NCBI GenBank assembly: GCA_002270565.1
Contig: NQMI01000027.1
Coordinates: 328,988-392,987 of the forward strand
From: Stenocarpella maydis
Taxonomy: Eukaryota > Ascomycota > Sordariomycetes > Diaporthales > Diaporthaceae
Direction: 5' to 3'
Length of the DNA stretch: 64,000 nt
Part shown: positions 1-12,471 of the stretch, piece by piece
Layout: every line of letters starts with the position of its first letter
Numbering within the stretch: the first letter of the stretch is position 1
Notes under the pieces: generated by a model
Told to the model about the DNA's origin: nothing
Database searches by the model: none
The model's input: only the letters and a program-made list of their open reading frames with translations
Made by a program: the position numbers and the translations under genes

Positions 1-845
1 AATAGCTTCGTGGTTTCATAGTTGTGTTGTGAGGGCTTCTCTGCCTCGTGGTTCTGCTCCGAAAGTGGCTCTTGTGTCTGAGAGTCTGACGCCTGCCCGA
101 TGATGCTCCAGGCTGACTTCAGCGCAGCCTCAGCATCAGCAAGAGATGTTGTCCACAACGGGACGCGTCGAAGAACTGTCAAGCGAGTGCTCCACGCATT
201 CATGAGTCTTAACAGCCTTGAAAGATTAGGCAACGCCTGCACAACTGTGGCTGTGATGACAGCCGTCAGGTCGTCCATTTTCACATATGACAGAGAGGAC
301 ATCCCGAAATGGCGGTCGAAAGAAGGGCTTGCCGGAGTTCCTGGTCTCGAGAGGGGCATGATGTGGTTGTGCAGCACATGCCGCTTGATGTCCTCGATCT
401 CAAGTTTCTCCAGCTCTTGCTGTATCTCGGCAATGCGCGTTTCGTAACGCGTCATCTCAGACTCCAGCAGGCTCCCATTGTATAGCTGCTTAGACGCCTC
501 GGCCTCGGCCTCGCCCTGTGTGGGACTCGGCGCCTGGAAGCCGAGGCCGCCTTCTGTTAGCCAGGGCCAGCCTCGCAGCTCCTCGAGCCATTCGTAAATA
601 TTCTTCGAGGCGACGGCGGCGCGCAGCGCAAAGCTCTGTTCACTGGGTGTCGCGGCGTCCATGCAGTCCTTGAGTGGGCCGCTAGGCGCGCGGAATGTGT
701 CGATCGCATTCATTGGGGAAAGGCGGGTTATGAAGTCGTCGGAATGTTGGCGCTGGTGCTTGGGGGACTGAGGCGTCGAGTGATGTTGTCGACTCGAGAG
801 CAGCAGACGGGCCCCCGGCGGAGGATATATCGAAGGCTCGGTCAT
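1..845 (-). CDS. Unrecognised fungal protein, 5' part (3' end off the window)
   Basis: An uninterrupted reading frame runs on the minus strand from an ATG at 845 to the window edge (281 codons, no stop), so the C-terminus is missing. The first ~45 residues are rich in Pro, Ser, His and Gln and look disordered. A compact region rich in Ala, Trp and Leu follows. Residues ~130-160 are strongly charged and heptad-like (an EMTRYE...EIQQELEKLEIED stretch), suggesting a coiled coil. Then comes a helical segment containing TAVITATVVQALPNLSRLLRLM. Codon use and conserved-looking hydrophobic spacing favour a real gene over a chance frame. No enzyme motif, signal peptide or membrane segment is visible. 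I do not recognise the family. It is probably a housekeeping gene outside the metabolite cluster. Confidence 0.75.
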   Translation of the reverse strand, partial: MTEPSIYPPPGARLLLSSRQHHSTPQSPKHQRQHSDDFITRLSPMNAIDTFRAPSGPLKDCMDAATPSEQSFALRAAVASKNIYEWLEELRGWPWLTEGGLGFQAPSPTQGEAEAEASKQLYNGSLLESEMTRYETRIAEIQQELEKLEIEDIKRHVLHNHIMPLSRPGTPASPSFDRHFGMSSLSYVKMDDLTAVITATVVQALPNLSRLLRLMNAWSTRLTVLRRVPLWTTSLADAEAALKSAWSIIGQASDSQTQEPLSEQNHEAEKPSQHNYETTKL

Positions 846-3800
846 GTTTTTGGGTCTCGTCAGAGGGTGCTGTTGATGGTGTGGTCGTTGTAGTGGTCGG
901 TCACAGGAGACATGGCCCTGTGTTTAGGTGTTCCAGCTTTTATGACCCGGCAAATAAAGGATTGACAGCAAACGGCCGAGTAAAGCCCATCGTTGAAGCT
1001 CAAACGAGTGCCTGGGAGAGTCTGGTGGAACAGGTGAGCTGGAGGGCCGTTGCCTGTTCCAGCCTTCTCTGTCAGACCGTTTGACCCGGGCCTGGAGTGG
1101 TCGGCCACAAGGCGGGTGGTGGGATGGCGGGCGCAGATGATGACAAAAAGGTGACCGGGCGGCTCGGGAGCCAAGGGGTGAGACGGACGGCGGAGACGGG
1201 GCGGACAGGTGCAGGAGCTGCTGCGGGTACACGGAGCAGAGCACGGCGAGCGTCGGTTCGCTGTACAGCGGGGCAGGACGAGGGTTCGGCGGCGGTGGTT
1301 GATAGGGTCGTGAGGCACGAGAGGCCGCAGGGTCTGGAATCCCGGATGCAGGGGGATGGGCCAGAGTCTGGTAGAGAGAGGGGCGTGTGGATGTTTGACG
1401 TATTAGCATGCAATGCGAGGCGAGGCAGATGCAGACGCAGATGCAGATGCAGACGCAGACGAGGCAGTCAGCGCAAGGCGTCAGCGATGAAGTGGCCTGC
1501 TTGGGCTCCGGGACGTGTCGTCTGTGGAAAAGAAGGCGGCCTAGGAGAGATGAGGGCCAGTAGGTCTAGAGGTGAGGTCGGCCTGCTTGACGGACAATGC
1601 GCATGCAGGAGACGGAGTGTGGTGGGGGGGGGGAGCTGGTTGGTCTGGCAGGCTGGATGTGAGACACGGGCGCAGATCAGAAACGAGCGGCAACCAGCTG
1701 AAGGTGTGTGTGTATGTGTTGTAAGACAGGCAAGAGGGGAGACAACAAACGAGCGACTGCTAGCGAGTGGACGAGTGGCAGACAAACAGGTCAAGAGGGA
1801 GATGAGACGAGACGGAGGGAGGGCTGAAGGTGGGCGACGTGAAAGATGATTCGTCTCCCGAGGCGATGTGAGCTTCCGCGGCCCATCCCGGTCGAGTTAT
1901 GCAAGGCCAGCTGCCTCCCTCCCTCTGTCTCGCCCCCCCCCCCTGTCAGGTACTGACAGCAACCCGCCAAGCTGCCAGCACAAGGCAGGCACTGGCAGGC
2001 AGGAAGGCAGGCAGGCTACGGGGTTACATGGCACGAACGGCAGAAAAGGAAAGAGAAGGAAGGGCGGGCTCGAAGAGGGAAAGACCAGGCCTAGGAAGGC
2101 GCGACGCGGGGCCGGCATTCTGGAACAGGCAAAGCTGACTGCTCGAGCAGGGATGGCACGTGTCACCGGTGCGACCTCGCGTCCTGGACGGCGGGTCCAC
2201 ATGTGGTGGTGCCCCTCGCCTCAGGAGCCGTGTTATTATTGAACGAGAGACATCCGACCGGGCCACAGTGGGAGATTGGATGGACCCTGCGATGGGTAGT
2301 CGTTATTAAAACCAAGTACGCCTTTCCGAGGTGGCCGGGCCACACTGCGGTCAATCTCGCGCACCATGATAATTACATAGTAACGTCTCCCCTCCCTACA
2401 CAATCAAAGGTCAGCCAGCCAGCCCAGCCCATGGATCGCACCGCCATGGCGATCATGAATGACACGCGTGGAGGAGGGAGGCTGTGAGTGGCCCGGCCGG
2501 AGCCACGGTTCGGGGCTTGCTGGCTCACTCATGCAAGACACACACACTGGGAGGCCGGCAGAGGCAGGCAAACCACAGACAAGTGGGTAACGGCCCTACG
2601 GGTACCTTGGCTCTGCCCGTCTCGCCTGTTCATCAGTCAGGCACCGTACCTGAGGCAGTGGGGTGGATGGTGGTGGGGGCCGGCCAGCGCACACACACGC
2701 GCAGGCACACCATCCTCAGGACGACTAAGATTGGCTGCGGCCAGGCCCAGAGCTTGTCTGTGGAGACCACCAGCCAGCCGGTCGAGTGCGAGGTGGGTGG
2801 TGTGCACTCTGCCACTACGGTTAAATGAGGTAGCCATCACACGCGCAAAACAAAAGGGGAAAAAAGGCTGGCCCACTTGCTCCGAAACATTGTCCGCGGT
2901 GAAGCAACAGGACCGTCACGCGCGACAACAACACGAGCATACAGACAAGGAGACACACCACAACCGGAACTAACCGCTCCCCGGCTGTGCGCTCTCACCC
3001 GTGTAACCCGGATCGTCGACTCGTTATCAAGCGAGCCGACACCATCCGCACACCACAAGCCCTTAAAATCCCCCCACCGGCCAAATGTCTTGGGCGTGCC
3101 TGTTCCAAGACCCACCTTCAATGGGAGGCCGTATCGGCTCACATCGTACGCTCCCTGCCCGATCGAACAAACCATCACCATAACACACAAAGTTTGCGTC
3201 TGTGCTGGTATAGCCTTGTTTTGTATTCAATACTTCAGATGTTACTATATTTTGTTTCTCGGCTCACCAATTCAACCCCCATCCTCCTCAGGGCATCTGT
3301 TGGAAATGTGCTTGCGCACAATCTCCTCTCTGTACTGACTATTTCTCTCTTCCAACATGCATGTCCCTGGGGTCTATGCCCCGTCTAATAATAGATCCGG
3401 GGTATATACGGCCCCTGCCCTATACCAGTAATGCTGCCGCGCTTGGGGATCAAATCGGTCCTCATGTAAACAACGCTTCCCCTTCTATTTCATGCGTCCC
3501 TCCATGGACGGCTCCGTTACCTTCAGGTTTCACCACCCTGTGTTGAATAGGAGGTTGTTGATCCTGTGGCGCGTGTATCTTGCCTATGACTGCCTGGTAA
3601 GGTACTTGGTGCGTGCGCGGTCGTTAAGGCCGGCCTTTCTTGCCTGGGCTGTGCTGCTTCCGTCTCCGTGAAGGAACCGCATCTGCCGTGGACTGTGTCC
3701 ACGCGAAGTCGTCGTCACTATCAATAGTGGCAAATCGAGATCGTCGTCATCGATGTGGACGTGCAGCACGGGCTATCCGCAGCCCCGACTGGTCCTCTAG

Positions 3801-3853
3801 GTCCCTGATCAAGTCCGTCAACATGCCAACATGCCCAGCTAATATGCCCAAGC
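846..3853. other. 3.0 kb without a supported gene
   Basis: This GC-rich stretch lies upstream of the left-edge gene and downstream of the FarA/CTF1-like gene. It holds many overlapping open frames on both strands with low-complexity Arg/Pro/Gly composition, as expected from high GC rather than coding. I see a six-copy hexamer repeat at 1425-1460, GGCA-type repeats near 1981-2013 and a C-run near 1929-1940. It probably includes the promoter and leader of the left gene and the 3' UTR of the regulator. Confidence 0.6.
1425..1460. repeat. Hexamer microsatellite GCAGAY x6
   Basis: Six perfect-length tandem units of GCAGAT or GCAGAC in 36 bp, in the gene-poor stretch upstream of the left-edge gene. 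Confidence 0.9.
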
Positions 3854-6800
3854 CTACGCGAACATATTCTCTAGAGACTGGTCCCCCGTCCAAGTATTGC
3901 CGTCATTGAACAGCATATTCAAGTTATCCGCCTTGTTCATTCCCTCGCCAGGGAAATGCAGCCAAGCGTCAAAATCGAGGGTCGCAACGGGTGCGTTGCC
4001 CAATGCCGGCCAATCCATGCCGTTCATGTCGGTCATGTCCACGTCACCGTAGTCTGACCCGCTCCCCTCCGGCGTCAGCCCGGTCTCACGCTCCGAGTGC
4101 GGCGGCGAGTCTCCTATGATGACTGAGTGCGGCGGCAGTAGCTGGGGCAGCCCGCCCATTGTCGGCGACGTTGATGGTGCCGCTGCCGCCGCCGCCGCTA
4201 GGTACGCAAATTTGGACTCCTCCGTCTCCGCAACCGTGACCACGCGACCTGCCTCTTCTGGCGGCGGCGTGGCTGGGCGCGCGAAAGTAGTTGTGACGCT
4301 AATTTCGGCTGGCGGCATTGTTGTGACCGGTGCTGTCGCGGCGTTGGCAGCATTGGCAGCACTGGCAGCTGCGGCGCCGGTGACGGTCAGCTCGATGGAT
4401 GCTTTCTTGAGCGCCTGCTCCAGGAACCCGGCAGCAAAGTCGGCCGCCGCGTAGATGTCGCGCAGCTTCACCATGACCTGCATGCACTCGTGGAAGCCCT
4501 TCTGGGCCTGCTCACGCCGCTCCCGGTCGGGGTTCTTGTACTCGACTAGATGGATAATCATGGCCGGCAGCACAACCGTCACGCCCGTGGTCGGGAGGTA
4601 CTTGTCCAGGCGGTAGCGGTGCATCTCGGCGGCCATGCGCGTGATCTGCGCCGCTGCTTCCTTGACCTTTGCGCGTGAGGCTTCCTGGACGACCCGAGAT
4701 GCCTGCGGCGGCTGCAAAGGCGACGTTGGGAGGAACAGAGGACGATGGAGCGCCGAAGTAGTCGTGTGGAAGACCATGTGCAACAGGTTGCGATGCACCG
4801 CAATAGTGGACCGTCCGCCTTCGACGTCTGCCCCCACCAGCTCCCTGTACTGGCATGACGGCGGCAGCGTCGCGCCCCAGGTATGGAGCTCCTGGTCGAC
4901 CCGCTCCACAGCATCCAGGTTGTCCAGGGACTTGTTCGGGAACAGCATCATGGTGGTGTTGGTGCGCTCGGGTTGGAGCCGGTCACGGATGAGGACTGAG
5001 TACTGAGCCTTGAGCATATGGCTGATGAGCACACAGAGCTTGGCCTTCTGGACGCACATCTCGGCGAGCTCCCGCTGCATGTCTACATTCCGTATCAAGG
5101 TGCATTCAGGCGGTAGCAGTGTATTTTCGATGGGCAGAACCTGGATATCGAAATCATCCTCCGTGAGCATGGGCACGTCGAAGTCCTCGTCCTTTATCCT
5201 GGTCGGACGGCGCATGCCGAGCGCAATGAGGCGGTCGCGCATGAAACATGACCACCACATCCTCTTCCATAGCCTCCGTTTGTCTTCAGGCATGGAGCCA
5301 TTTTCCGGGTTCCGGTGAAGCCCAATTGTGTGGGCCAGCGAGATGGCGACGCCCATCCAGTGCCAGGTGTCCTTCTGGTCATCAGGGGTCTCATACCAGT
5401 ACGTCATGAGAAGCAGGGCCTGGACGAGGACAAGCCTGTCGGAGTCGTAGTCGAAGTCATAGAGCAGCTACACCAGGAGTCAGCACCGCCCAAGCACAGC
5501 CAATAGTTCGTTTGTACGAGTGAGGTATGGGGGGCAGAGACTCACCCTCGCCCTCTGGAAGAATGTCTTCCGAGCAGCCTTGCGGTTCGGGTACCCATGC
5601 TCGGCCAGGGCCTTCTTGTTGACGAAAGCCGAGCCAGCAAAGAGGACGGCATGGTAGAGGAGTAGGCTGACCTGGCCATTGCGGTCGCCGCCACCGTTGA
5701 TGACGTTCAGGAAGTCGAACAGTTCCAGGAGAGGCATGTAGGGGTGAACATATTCGACATAGGCCTGCAGGAGGGCCTCCTGTAGCGGCCGGTCGGGTAT
5801 GCTCAAGGCACCCTTGCGTTGCAGGTAGTGGATCTCATCCTGGCCGATCCTGTCGGGAAGCGGTTTGACCCAGGGCGGCAGGAGTGTTAGAGGGTCGACC
5901 TCAGCGGGCTCGTTGCGGTAGTTCAGACGGTCGCCAAAGAGCTGCACCTGGTTCCACGCGACCTGACTGGGATTCGTGTTGGCGCCGAAGCCAGGCCTCT
6001 GGACTATATCCACGTAAGCTTATGATACTCGAAAAACGGTCTCGTGGATAGAAAATTGTGCATGCAATCCGTGCGTGCGTGTGCTTGGCATTTTTGCATG
6101 TGAAGATGACGGGGCAGGGCTTTTCCTCTGCAAGTCTGGTCTGAAAAAAAAGGGGGGGTTAATTCGGGGAGGTGGGTGGGTTGGTGGGGAGGGAAAGGGG
6201 GAGGGGAGCAAGTATCCAACTCGTAAAACAGCTAGGCAAGGCTAGCGCGGGCAGGTGATACGGTGTGGCCTTACACCGGAGGATGAGCGGACTGCACAAG
6301 TGAACGAGCGAACGACAGTGTAGGGTGAGTGAGTGAGTTGAGTGGGCGAGCAACAAAGATACCAGAGGCTTACACAATAGTGGGAGACCCTGGGCGTCGG
6401 CATTCCCAAAGATGCCACCGACACTCTCGAGGCCGGCCATGGACACTGAAGAGACCCTCCTGAGATCTGCACCGTTGATGCTGATGGGGCCACCAAGGCC
6501 GTCTGTGGCCCCTTCGTGATGAAGGTGCTGCAGCGCCTCGGCACCGGGCATCATGCCGACCGAGGGACCTGCCGAGCTCGCCGGCGTGTTCAAGGGCTTC
6601 TTCCTGTACAAGGTTCAAGACAAAGTCCCAGTCAGCATGGTCCCTTGTCAAGCCGTCCCATCCTGCAGCTCCCGAAGCCGTCAGGAATGCGACCCTGAGA
6701 CATTTTTACTCTGCCCCTACACTCTTCGACTTCCCTGGAGCTTCCATGTGACCACGGTCTCACATGTGAATATGACGCACCACTTGCTGCTGTCCATATT

Positions 6801-7304
6801 CTTCTGCACCGGGGGCTAGTCGGTCGAAGAGGAAGGGAAACAGATACAAGGGTGCCACGGACTCGTACAAGAACGGTATGGTATGTTTGGTGCTCTCGGA
6901 GCTGCGACAAGGTGCCGGCCGTGTGGGCAAGAAAAGAGGGATACTACTCACCTCCGCCGGCGGTTATCTGAGAGTTTGCATTCGACATTGTCCCAGCGGC
7001 AGTTCCCACACGGAAAATGCTCAACCACGTCGCACCGAACCTTGCGTGCCCTGCAGGAAACACACGCCCGCGGCGCGCGGCGCTTGGTGACCTTGTTCTT
7101 GTCGTTCCTATCGTTCTTGTTGGCCGTCAACTTCTTGCCGGTAGCCTGCGAGTCCGCCACCGATGACGAGATGGAGGCCTTCTTTGCGTGAGCGGTGATC
7201 TGGTTGGTGTCCGCCGGGTTGTCCGCCGGGTTGTCCGCCGGGCCGCCTCCTGGTGTCGATACCGAAACGGAGCGGGAGTGGAAGTCGTTCTCGCTGCTCG
7301 CCAT
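3854..7304 (-). CDS. FarA/CTF1-like Zn2Cys6 transcription factor (four exons)
   Basis: Exons by splice signals and phase: 7304-6952, 6603-6374, 6003-5546, 5467-3854, giving 884 aa in frame. The start is the first ATG before a Ser-rich region with NPAD repeats. A Zn2Cys6 cluster lies at C81, C84, C91, C99, C102, C109, with the surrounding CRARKVRCD and CGNCRWDNVEC typical of cutinase transcription factor 1 beta and FarA/FarB, which respond to fatty acids and control lipid breakdown and cutinase genes. Exons 3-4 carry the fungal-specific middle homology domain (a VQALLLMTYWYETP segment, then a WMGVAISLAHTIGLHRNP segment and WWSCFMRDR). The C-terminal ~150 residues are Ala-rich then acidic, plausibly activating. 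It acts in the nucleus. Its long upstream region and family suggest a global lipid regulator flanking the cluster, not necessarily its pathway regulator. Family call is firm; the choice between FarA and FarB type is not made. Confidence 0.88.
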
Positions 7305-7327
7305 TGTTGTTGTTGTTGTTGTTGTTG
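7303..7327. repeat. TTG/CAA trinucleotide repeat at the start codon
   Basis: A run of about eight TTG units on the plus strand directly abuts the initiator of the FarA/CTF1-like gene, so its 5' leader ends in a CAA repeat. CAA repeats are unstructured and are common in translated leaders. Confidence 0.8.
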
Positions 7328-8626
7328 TGGGTAGTGGTGGTGGCCGGGCTCTTGTGGTCGAGTAGGGCACCCTTTTACGAGTGCATCGGTCCGTAGAAGC
7401 GGAAGTCACAGTAGTGAGTGTTCTCGGGCGTCGTTTTGGTTTTCTTGGTGTTTTCCTTTCTCAACGTGCAGGCCTGCAAGGGCTGATGGTGACGGGGTCG
7501 ACTCGTGTGGTTGGGAGGCCAGGGTCCGTCTTAGCCAGCGTCGAAGCGTCTCTGTTCAGTCTCGGGGCCGATGACGAACGACGGTATATGGACTGTTGTG
7601 AGGGTGGGGCGAGCGGCGCATTAAATGGGCGCAGGACGTGAAGCAATCGAGAAGGGGAATTGGAGTGTTCGCACGCGATGCGCGGGAGGAGTCGCCCTTG
7701 TTTATTACAATTTCGAACCCAAACTGGCCCAGGGATCGTTCTTTCGTTGGACTTGGCCCGTCGACATTGCATGCATGTATCGGTACATGGGTACGGAGTA
7801 CATGGCGTGACCCCTGCCCGCTTAAGCCTGCCTTACATAGTGTAGTCCACTAGTGTACGTACCAACCTGCACCACTTCCAGCACTTGTTGCAGGTGCACA
7901 GCACTCATGCTGAGCAAGCCTTGCACCTCCGCCTGTCCGTGCCGCGGAGAGTGCCCGGATATCATCATCACTTGTTCTGTTTGGTCCTCTTGGAGCTATG
8001 CCCTCTTTTCTTCCATTCGTCCATCCACCCATCATGTCTCATGATGCAGGGCGATCGACTGGGCAGTCGCGCTGTGTGTGTGGTAATAAGGGCCAGACTG
8101 GCAGACTGGAGGGATCGAGGTTTGGCAGTGGGTAAGTTGCCAGGTGGATCTGCCGCCCTTTCTCCCTCATCAGGGTTCTTATTCGCTTGGGCCACGGACG
8201 AACAACCTGGTCACGCTCCCAAGGACTCCGGCGGGGTTTTAGTGTACACTACACACATTCGAAGCCCTTCGGTGGGCTGCGGGACGGCGGGCTTCTGGAC
8301 AAACCCATCGCCTTCTCTTCCCCACGGGCGACGGAGCCCACACACACTCTCAGCCACGACTGCATGACCAGCGGGCAAGCCTGCTTGTGGGGACCTCGTC
8401 GTGGCCAAGATAATGGGGTTGTGGGGAGGTGCGAGCCCACCTGTTTGAAAACCCCCTGGCCCCCCCCCCCAAAAGAAAATGCCCACAAACGGTGCTCACC
8501 AGACAGGCTTTACTGCTGCCGCTTTCGTTGGAGCCTACGTCTATGGAGTACGGAGTAATTCCCAACGAATGTACTGTACTGTGGCGTACACAGTAGGTAC
8601 GGTTCCTCATCCTGACAGACCTCATC

Positions 8627-8657
8627 ACTACTACTACTACTACTGCTACTGCTGCTC
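8627..8657. repeat. CTA/CTG trinucleotide repeat
   Basis: Runs of CTA followed by interrupted CTG units, in the gene-poor stretch. Confidence 0.8.
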
Positions 8658-9083
8658 CGCTCGAATGCGTCCGTCCTGGACATGCTAAACGTCTAGGGCC
8701 GGCCAATGGTTCTTCCAAGAATTGCTATGGGCTAAGGATCTCGCTCGATACATTCGACTCGTCAGCTGTCCTGCGCCCTGAGAAATTGCCTCCTGCCCTA
8801 GTCTCAAAGCATCCGGGTAAGGGCCTTGACTCAAGTCGACCCTAGAGCCTGGTCATTTACTCCAGGTCCAGGTGTCTATGTCAGCTGGCCAGGGCTGGGC
8901 GCCGTGAGGCTTGAGACGGAATGGCTTGGTTGGGGCTTTGACACAAAACAAAAATGCACGCATGGCGTCTGGCTTGTGATACTGTCTGATGGGCTGTGCT
9001 CAGTGCGGCTCTCCTGTGGTACGAGTCCATCATGCACATCACTTCCCTCATCTCCCTCGACGACATGTCGCTTCTACATGGAT

Positions 9084-9110
9084 TGACTGACTGACTGACT
9101 GACTGACTGA
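9084..9110. repeat. TGAC tetranucleotide repeat
   Basis: Nearly seven tandem TGAC units without interruption, in the gene-poor stretch. Confidence 0.9.
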
Positions 9111-12100
9111 CCGACAAGTCTGGCCTGTCAGCGAGCCATAGGGCGCGCGGGTCTCGAGTGGGCAGGGGACGTCGCGCTTGACTTCATCGTTGACGACACA
9201 CCGGTGCAAGAGGCCCATCAGGCTTTACAGCTAGGACGGGCATGAACAATGCGCATGTGCGGTACAGGTACATGGCAGATTGTCTGCGTGGGGCTCTGGA
9301 CATGCGAGGCGCGCGGGGCCGAGGCGGCCCCAAGGATCGTCGTCGAAATGAAGTCAAGGGTTGATTTCAGATCCAGAAAAATCCTAAAATGCCCTCTGGC
9401 TCCCCGCATACAAAAATCTCAACGTCGCATCTAGTCGCAATGCATGAATGGCGAGGGTGCAACCCCCAAGCCCGAAATGGCTGGATGGCCCATGCAAGTC
9501 GGCAACTGTCGGGTTCTTCTGGATTTGATAGACCACACGTCTGCTTGATTATACCTGGATCTATCTCTTTGCACGATCGTCGCCGGCGCATTTCGCACAC
9601 TAGGCCTGAAACAGGCCTGACCGCACCTGAACGTTAGACGTGTTGTCTATTCAGGCAATGGGGACCGGCACTACCGAAAAGACCCATCGTGAGCCCGCTC
9701 TGTCGCATGCCTTGCGGGCAATACTGTGTGTGCACTACCCCAACATTCCCCCAGCAACAAAAAAGAAAGGAAGGAAAAGGAACAGAGGAGAACCCCACGT
9801 AGACTGCGAGATCCTCACCGCTGTTATTTTGCTGCCTTTTGTGAGCCGGCCGCCGACAATTGACCATCGCAAAGCGTCCAGGGTGTCACGCGGTCACCCA
9901 ATTGGTTGATGATCCTGGGGGAGGTGGTGGGTTTACCAAGAGGCGTGCCAGGTCCCAGCCACAAGACGCCTCTCCAGAGAAACAAACTCGTTGAGATTGA
10001 ATTTCGAATTGATCTTCTCCGAGATAGTTACGGTCCTGCTCTCTTGTGGCTTCCTCGCGTGCCGACCAAGGTGGCTCGGCTCATCCGGGCGAGAAGGTCA
10101 AAGTGCCCAGGTGGCTTTTTACCTCGCGCCCTTCGGCCTTTACATCTACGGAGCATGTACACGGCCTGCCCACACAACGGCTCCACCTTCCGCCCCAGGC
10201 CAAAGCCGCATCACGATTGCGCAAGCAGCGAGCGAGACGCGAGGGATGGACGGGCGGCAAGGCTGTCCGCTCCCTTTCCATTCTTGCTCGGCCTGTGGTT
10301 GTTCGCGGGAGCGCCTGCGGTGTTGCTGAATATGGACAGGGCGCCTTGCGGATCCGAAATATATTCGTGCCTCGCAACCATGACATGGAACAAGCCCTCG
10401 AATCCTGGACAGGTTTCGCTCGACCGCTTGCTTCGCTCCGCCGGCGCGGCACCGCGCGTGGTTGAGATGAGCCCATCGCCGACAGGCTTGCCAATCGCCC
10501 TCCCCCCAAACCAATCCATCTGCTGCCCCGCATCTCCGCAGAAAGTGTCACCCGCAGCCCGCAAACCCCAGGAATTGGGGGATGGGGCACACTCAATTGG
10601 CAGAGCCTATCTACTATGTAGTGTAAATACAGATTAGATGTCACATGGCCATCTCCTTTGCTCCGTTGCATTCCCCCCATTTTCCGGGGCCGCCCGAGTC
10701 GCCCTTCATTGGCCCCAGGGAAGGTGCCCAGCCTCGAAGTCGACCTCAGGTGGGTGGGTTGCAGCCACACCAGAACTTTGTCCCCCCTCGGACCTTGACC
10801 GAGCGTGTCGCGGCTACTACCACAGTATATAGGCATTAATTATCGTTTGGATGTGTGGGCCACGGCATTTTCCCATATTGTTGTGGGCACGCCACGCGTG
10901 CCTTCTCATCTGTGTGGGAGCGCTGCCGGGGCTTGCTCGATCACTGCTGCTAAGTATCTTGACGTCCTTATTACCCCGGATTTCTCCTCGATATCTGGGG
11001 GGCCTGGAATCCGGGGGGGGGGGTGTTCTGGGGATAGGGCTGCTGGGACTCCCTCTCTTACTACTCCACACATATCCCTCCCGCCATGACAGGCCACCCA
11101 GATGGACGGCGGGGGCCTGGATCTTCCACACCCATGTTCATGTATTTGTGGCTCGCCCTCATCGTCCGACTGGCCTTGTGTGCCAAGGCTTTCCTCCCAT
11201 TCGGGAACGCTATTACAGATTACACATGTTGGCATGAGAACGCAGCTGCACCCAGAACGGACATTCAACATGCGCCAACCAAGGAGCTAGGAAGATTTGC
11301 GTTGTGCAAGGTACTGTGCTGTTGTAGTAGTACAGCCTGTGTGTATCAGACTTGTACCTTGTCCAAGGAACAGGACTCCTCTGCGTTTTTTGGTTCTTTC
11401 TTCTTCTCTGTTCTCTGCTCATCGGCATCATAGGAGGTAACGACACGCTAGCGACGACCGTACCTTGATGGCAGCGACGGCGCCGAGCACCTTGGCTTGA
11501 TCAGGCCCGGCCGTCTCTCAGCCTCTTCTTCCCGGCCGCCCGGACTTGCCATCTAATCCCAATGAGGGGTCGTCGTCGACGCAGGATCATCCAGTCCGCT
11601 CCGGCCAGCGCCTCACCGCCCGGCCTATGGCTGGCCTTGTCGTCTGCTTTGTCCTCCTTTTGCCCCTGGGCTAAAGCTACAAAACCCACGCGAACAAACC
11701 TGTGACAGCGACCCCAGAGCCCGTCGGGGTCGCTCCCGCCTACCTAGGCACGGCGCAGACAGATCATCAGTGCCGGACGTCTCAAGTATTGGGCTGGGCT
11801 GGCTGGCTGCCGCTTTCCGCCTCAGACCAACTAGCCGCATCCGTCCTATGAATCATTCGGAAGCTGGACGCAGCTAACTACCTGACTACTAGCTCACCTC
11901 CGTATCTATAGGTACCTAGTTAGAAGGAGATCGCTCAAGTGCTGCTCCTGCTGAGTATCGCGACTTTCAGGAGTAACCTCAACAAACTAGGCTACATAAA
12001 TGAAGGGCGAGTTAGGCCTCACGCCTCCAGGGCCTGGGCAGGCCAAGTTCATGTCCCGCGGGCTTCAAGCTCAAGCTCGAAGCTTAGAACTCTGGCCACG

Positions 12101-12283
12101 CACTGGCTCCCACACACCGGGTGACCACAACGAACAAGGCTCATAAACAGCGCTCAGAGGCTCTTGGGCGCAAATGATCATTTTCACAAGCCAGTCGGGG
12201 CGCGGACCGTGACAGCCAGTGCATATCTATCCACAACCTGCCGGTGGGGTGGATGGTCCGAGGGAGGGCAGCTGCCTGGGGCG

Positions 12284-12471
12284 CAATGGCACCGTGAGCT
12301 CGAGCTCGTGAGTCTGGATTCCGGATAGCTCCCACGACGCTGACATCCAGCCTTGTGTCAAGGGGGACGTTCCTTACTGGCAATGGCGCCATGGGCTCAA
12401 GCTTTTTTAAGCTCGTGAGCCTGCCAGTTGTCCGGCGACGACACTAAGTTAGCCTTCAGCCTTGTGCTAAG
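12284..12471. repeat. Diverged direct duplication, two ~80-90 bp copies
   Basis: Copy 1 (12284-12362) and copy 2 (12381-12471) share an ordered series of blocks: CAATGGC-CC-TG-GCTC-AGCT at the left, CGTGAG-CTG in the middle, TCCGG further on, and CAGCCTTGTG...AAG at the right, with substitutions and small indels. Copy 2 contains an imperfect hairpin around 12393-12421 (GGCTC with GAGCC, and AGCTT with AAGCT across a T-rich loop); copy 1 has a matching palindromic GAGCTCGAGCTC. No coding role is seen. Confidence 0.6.

Noticed and set aside
1097..1849. 250-codon plus-strand frame
   Set aside because: Arg/Gly-rich low-complexity translation over microsatellite DNA, with equally long frames on the other strand.
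4116..4454. Ala-rich plus-strand frame
   Set aside because: Antisense shadow of the Ala-rich C-terminal region of the FarA/CTF1-like gene.
9906..10836. Two long overlapping frames on opposite strands (9906-10637 plus, 10081-10836 minus)
   Set aside because: Mutual overlap in GC-rich DNA, biased Arg/Pro/Ser composition and no domain; likely chance frames.
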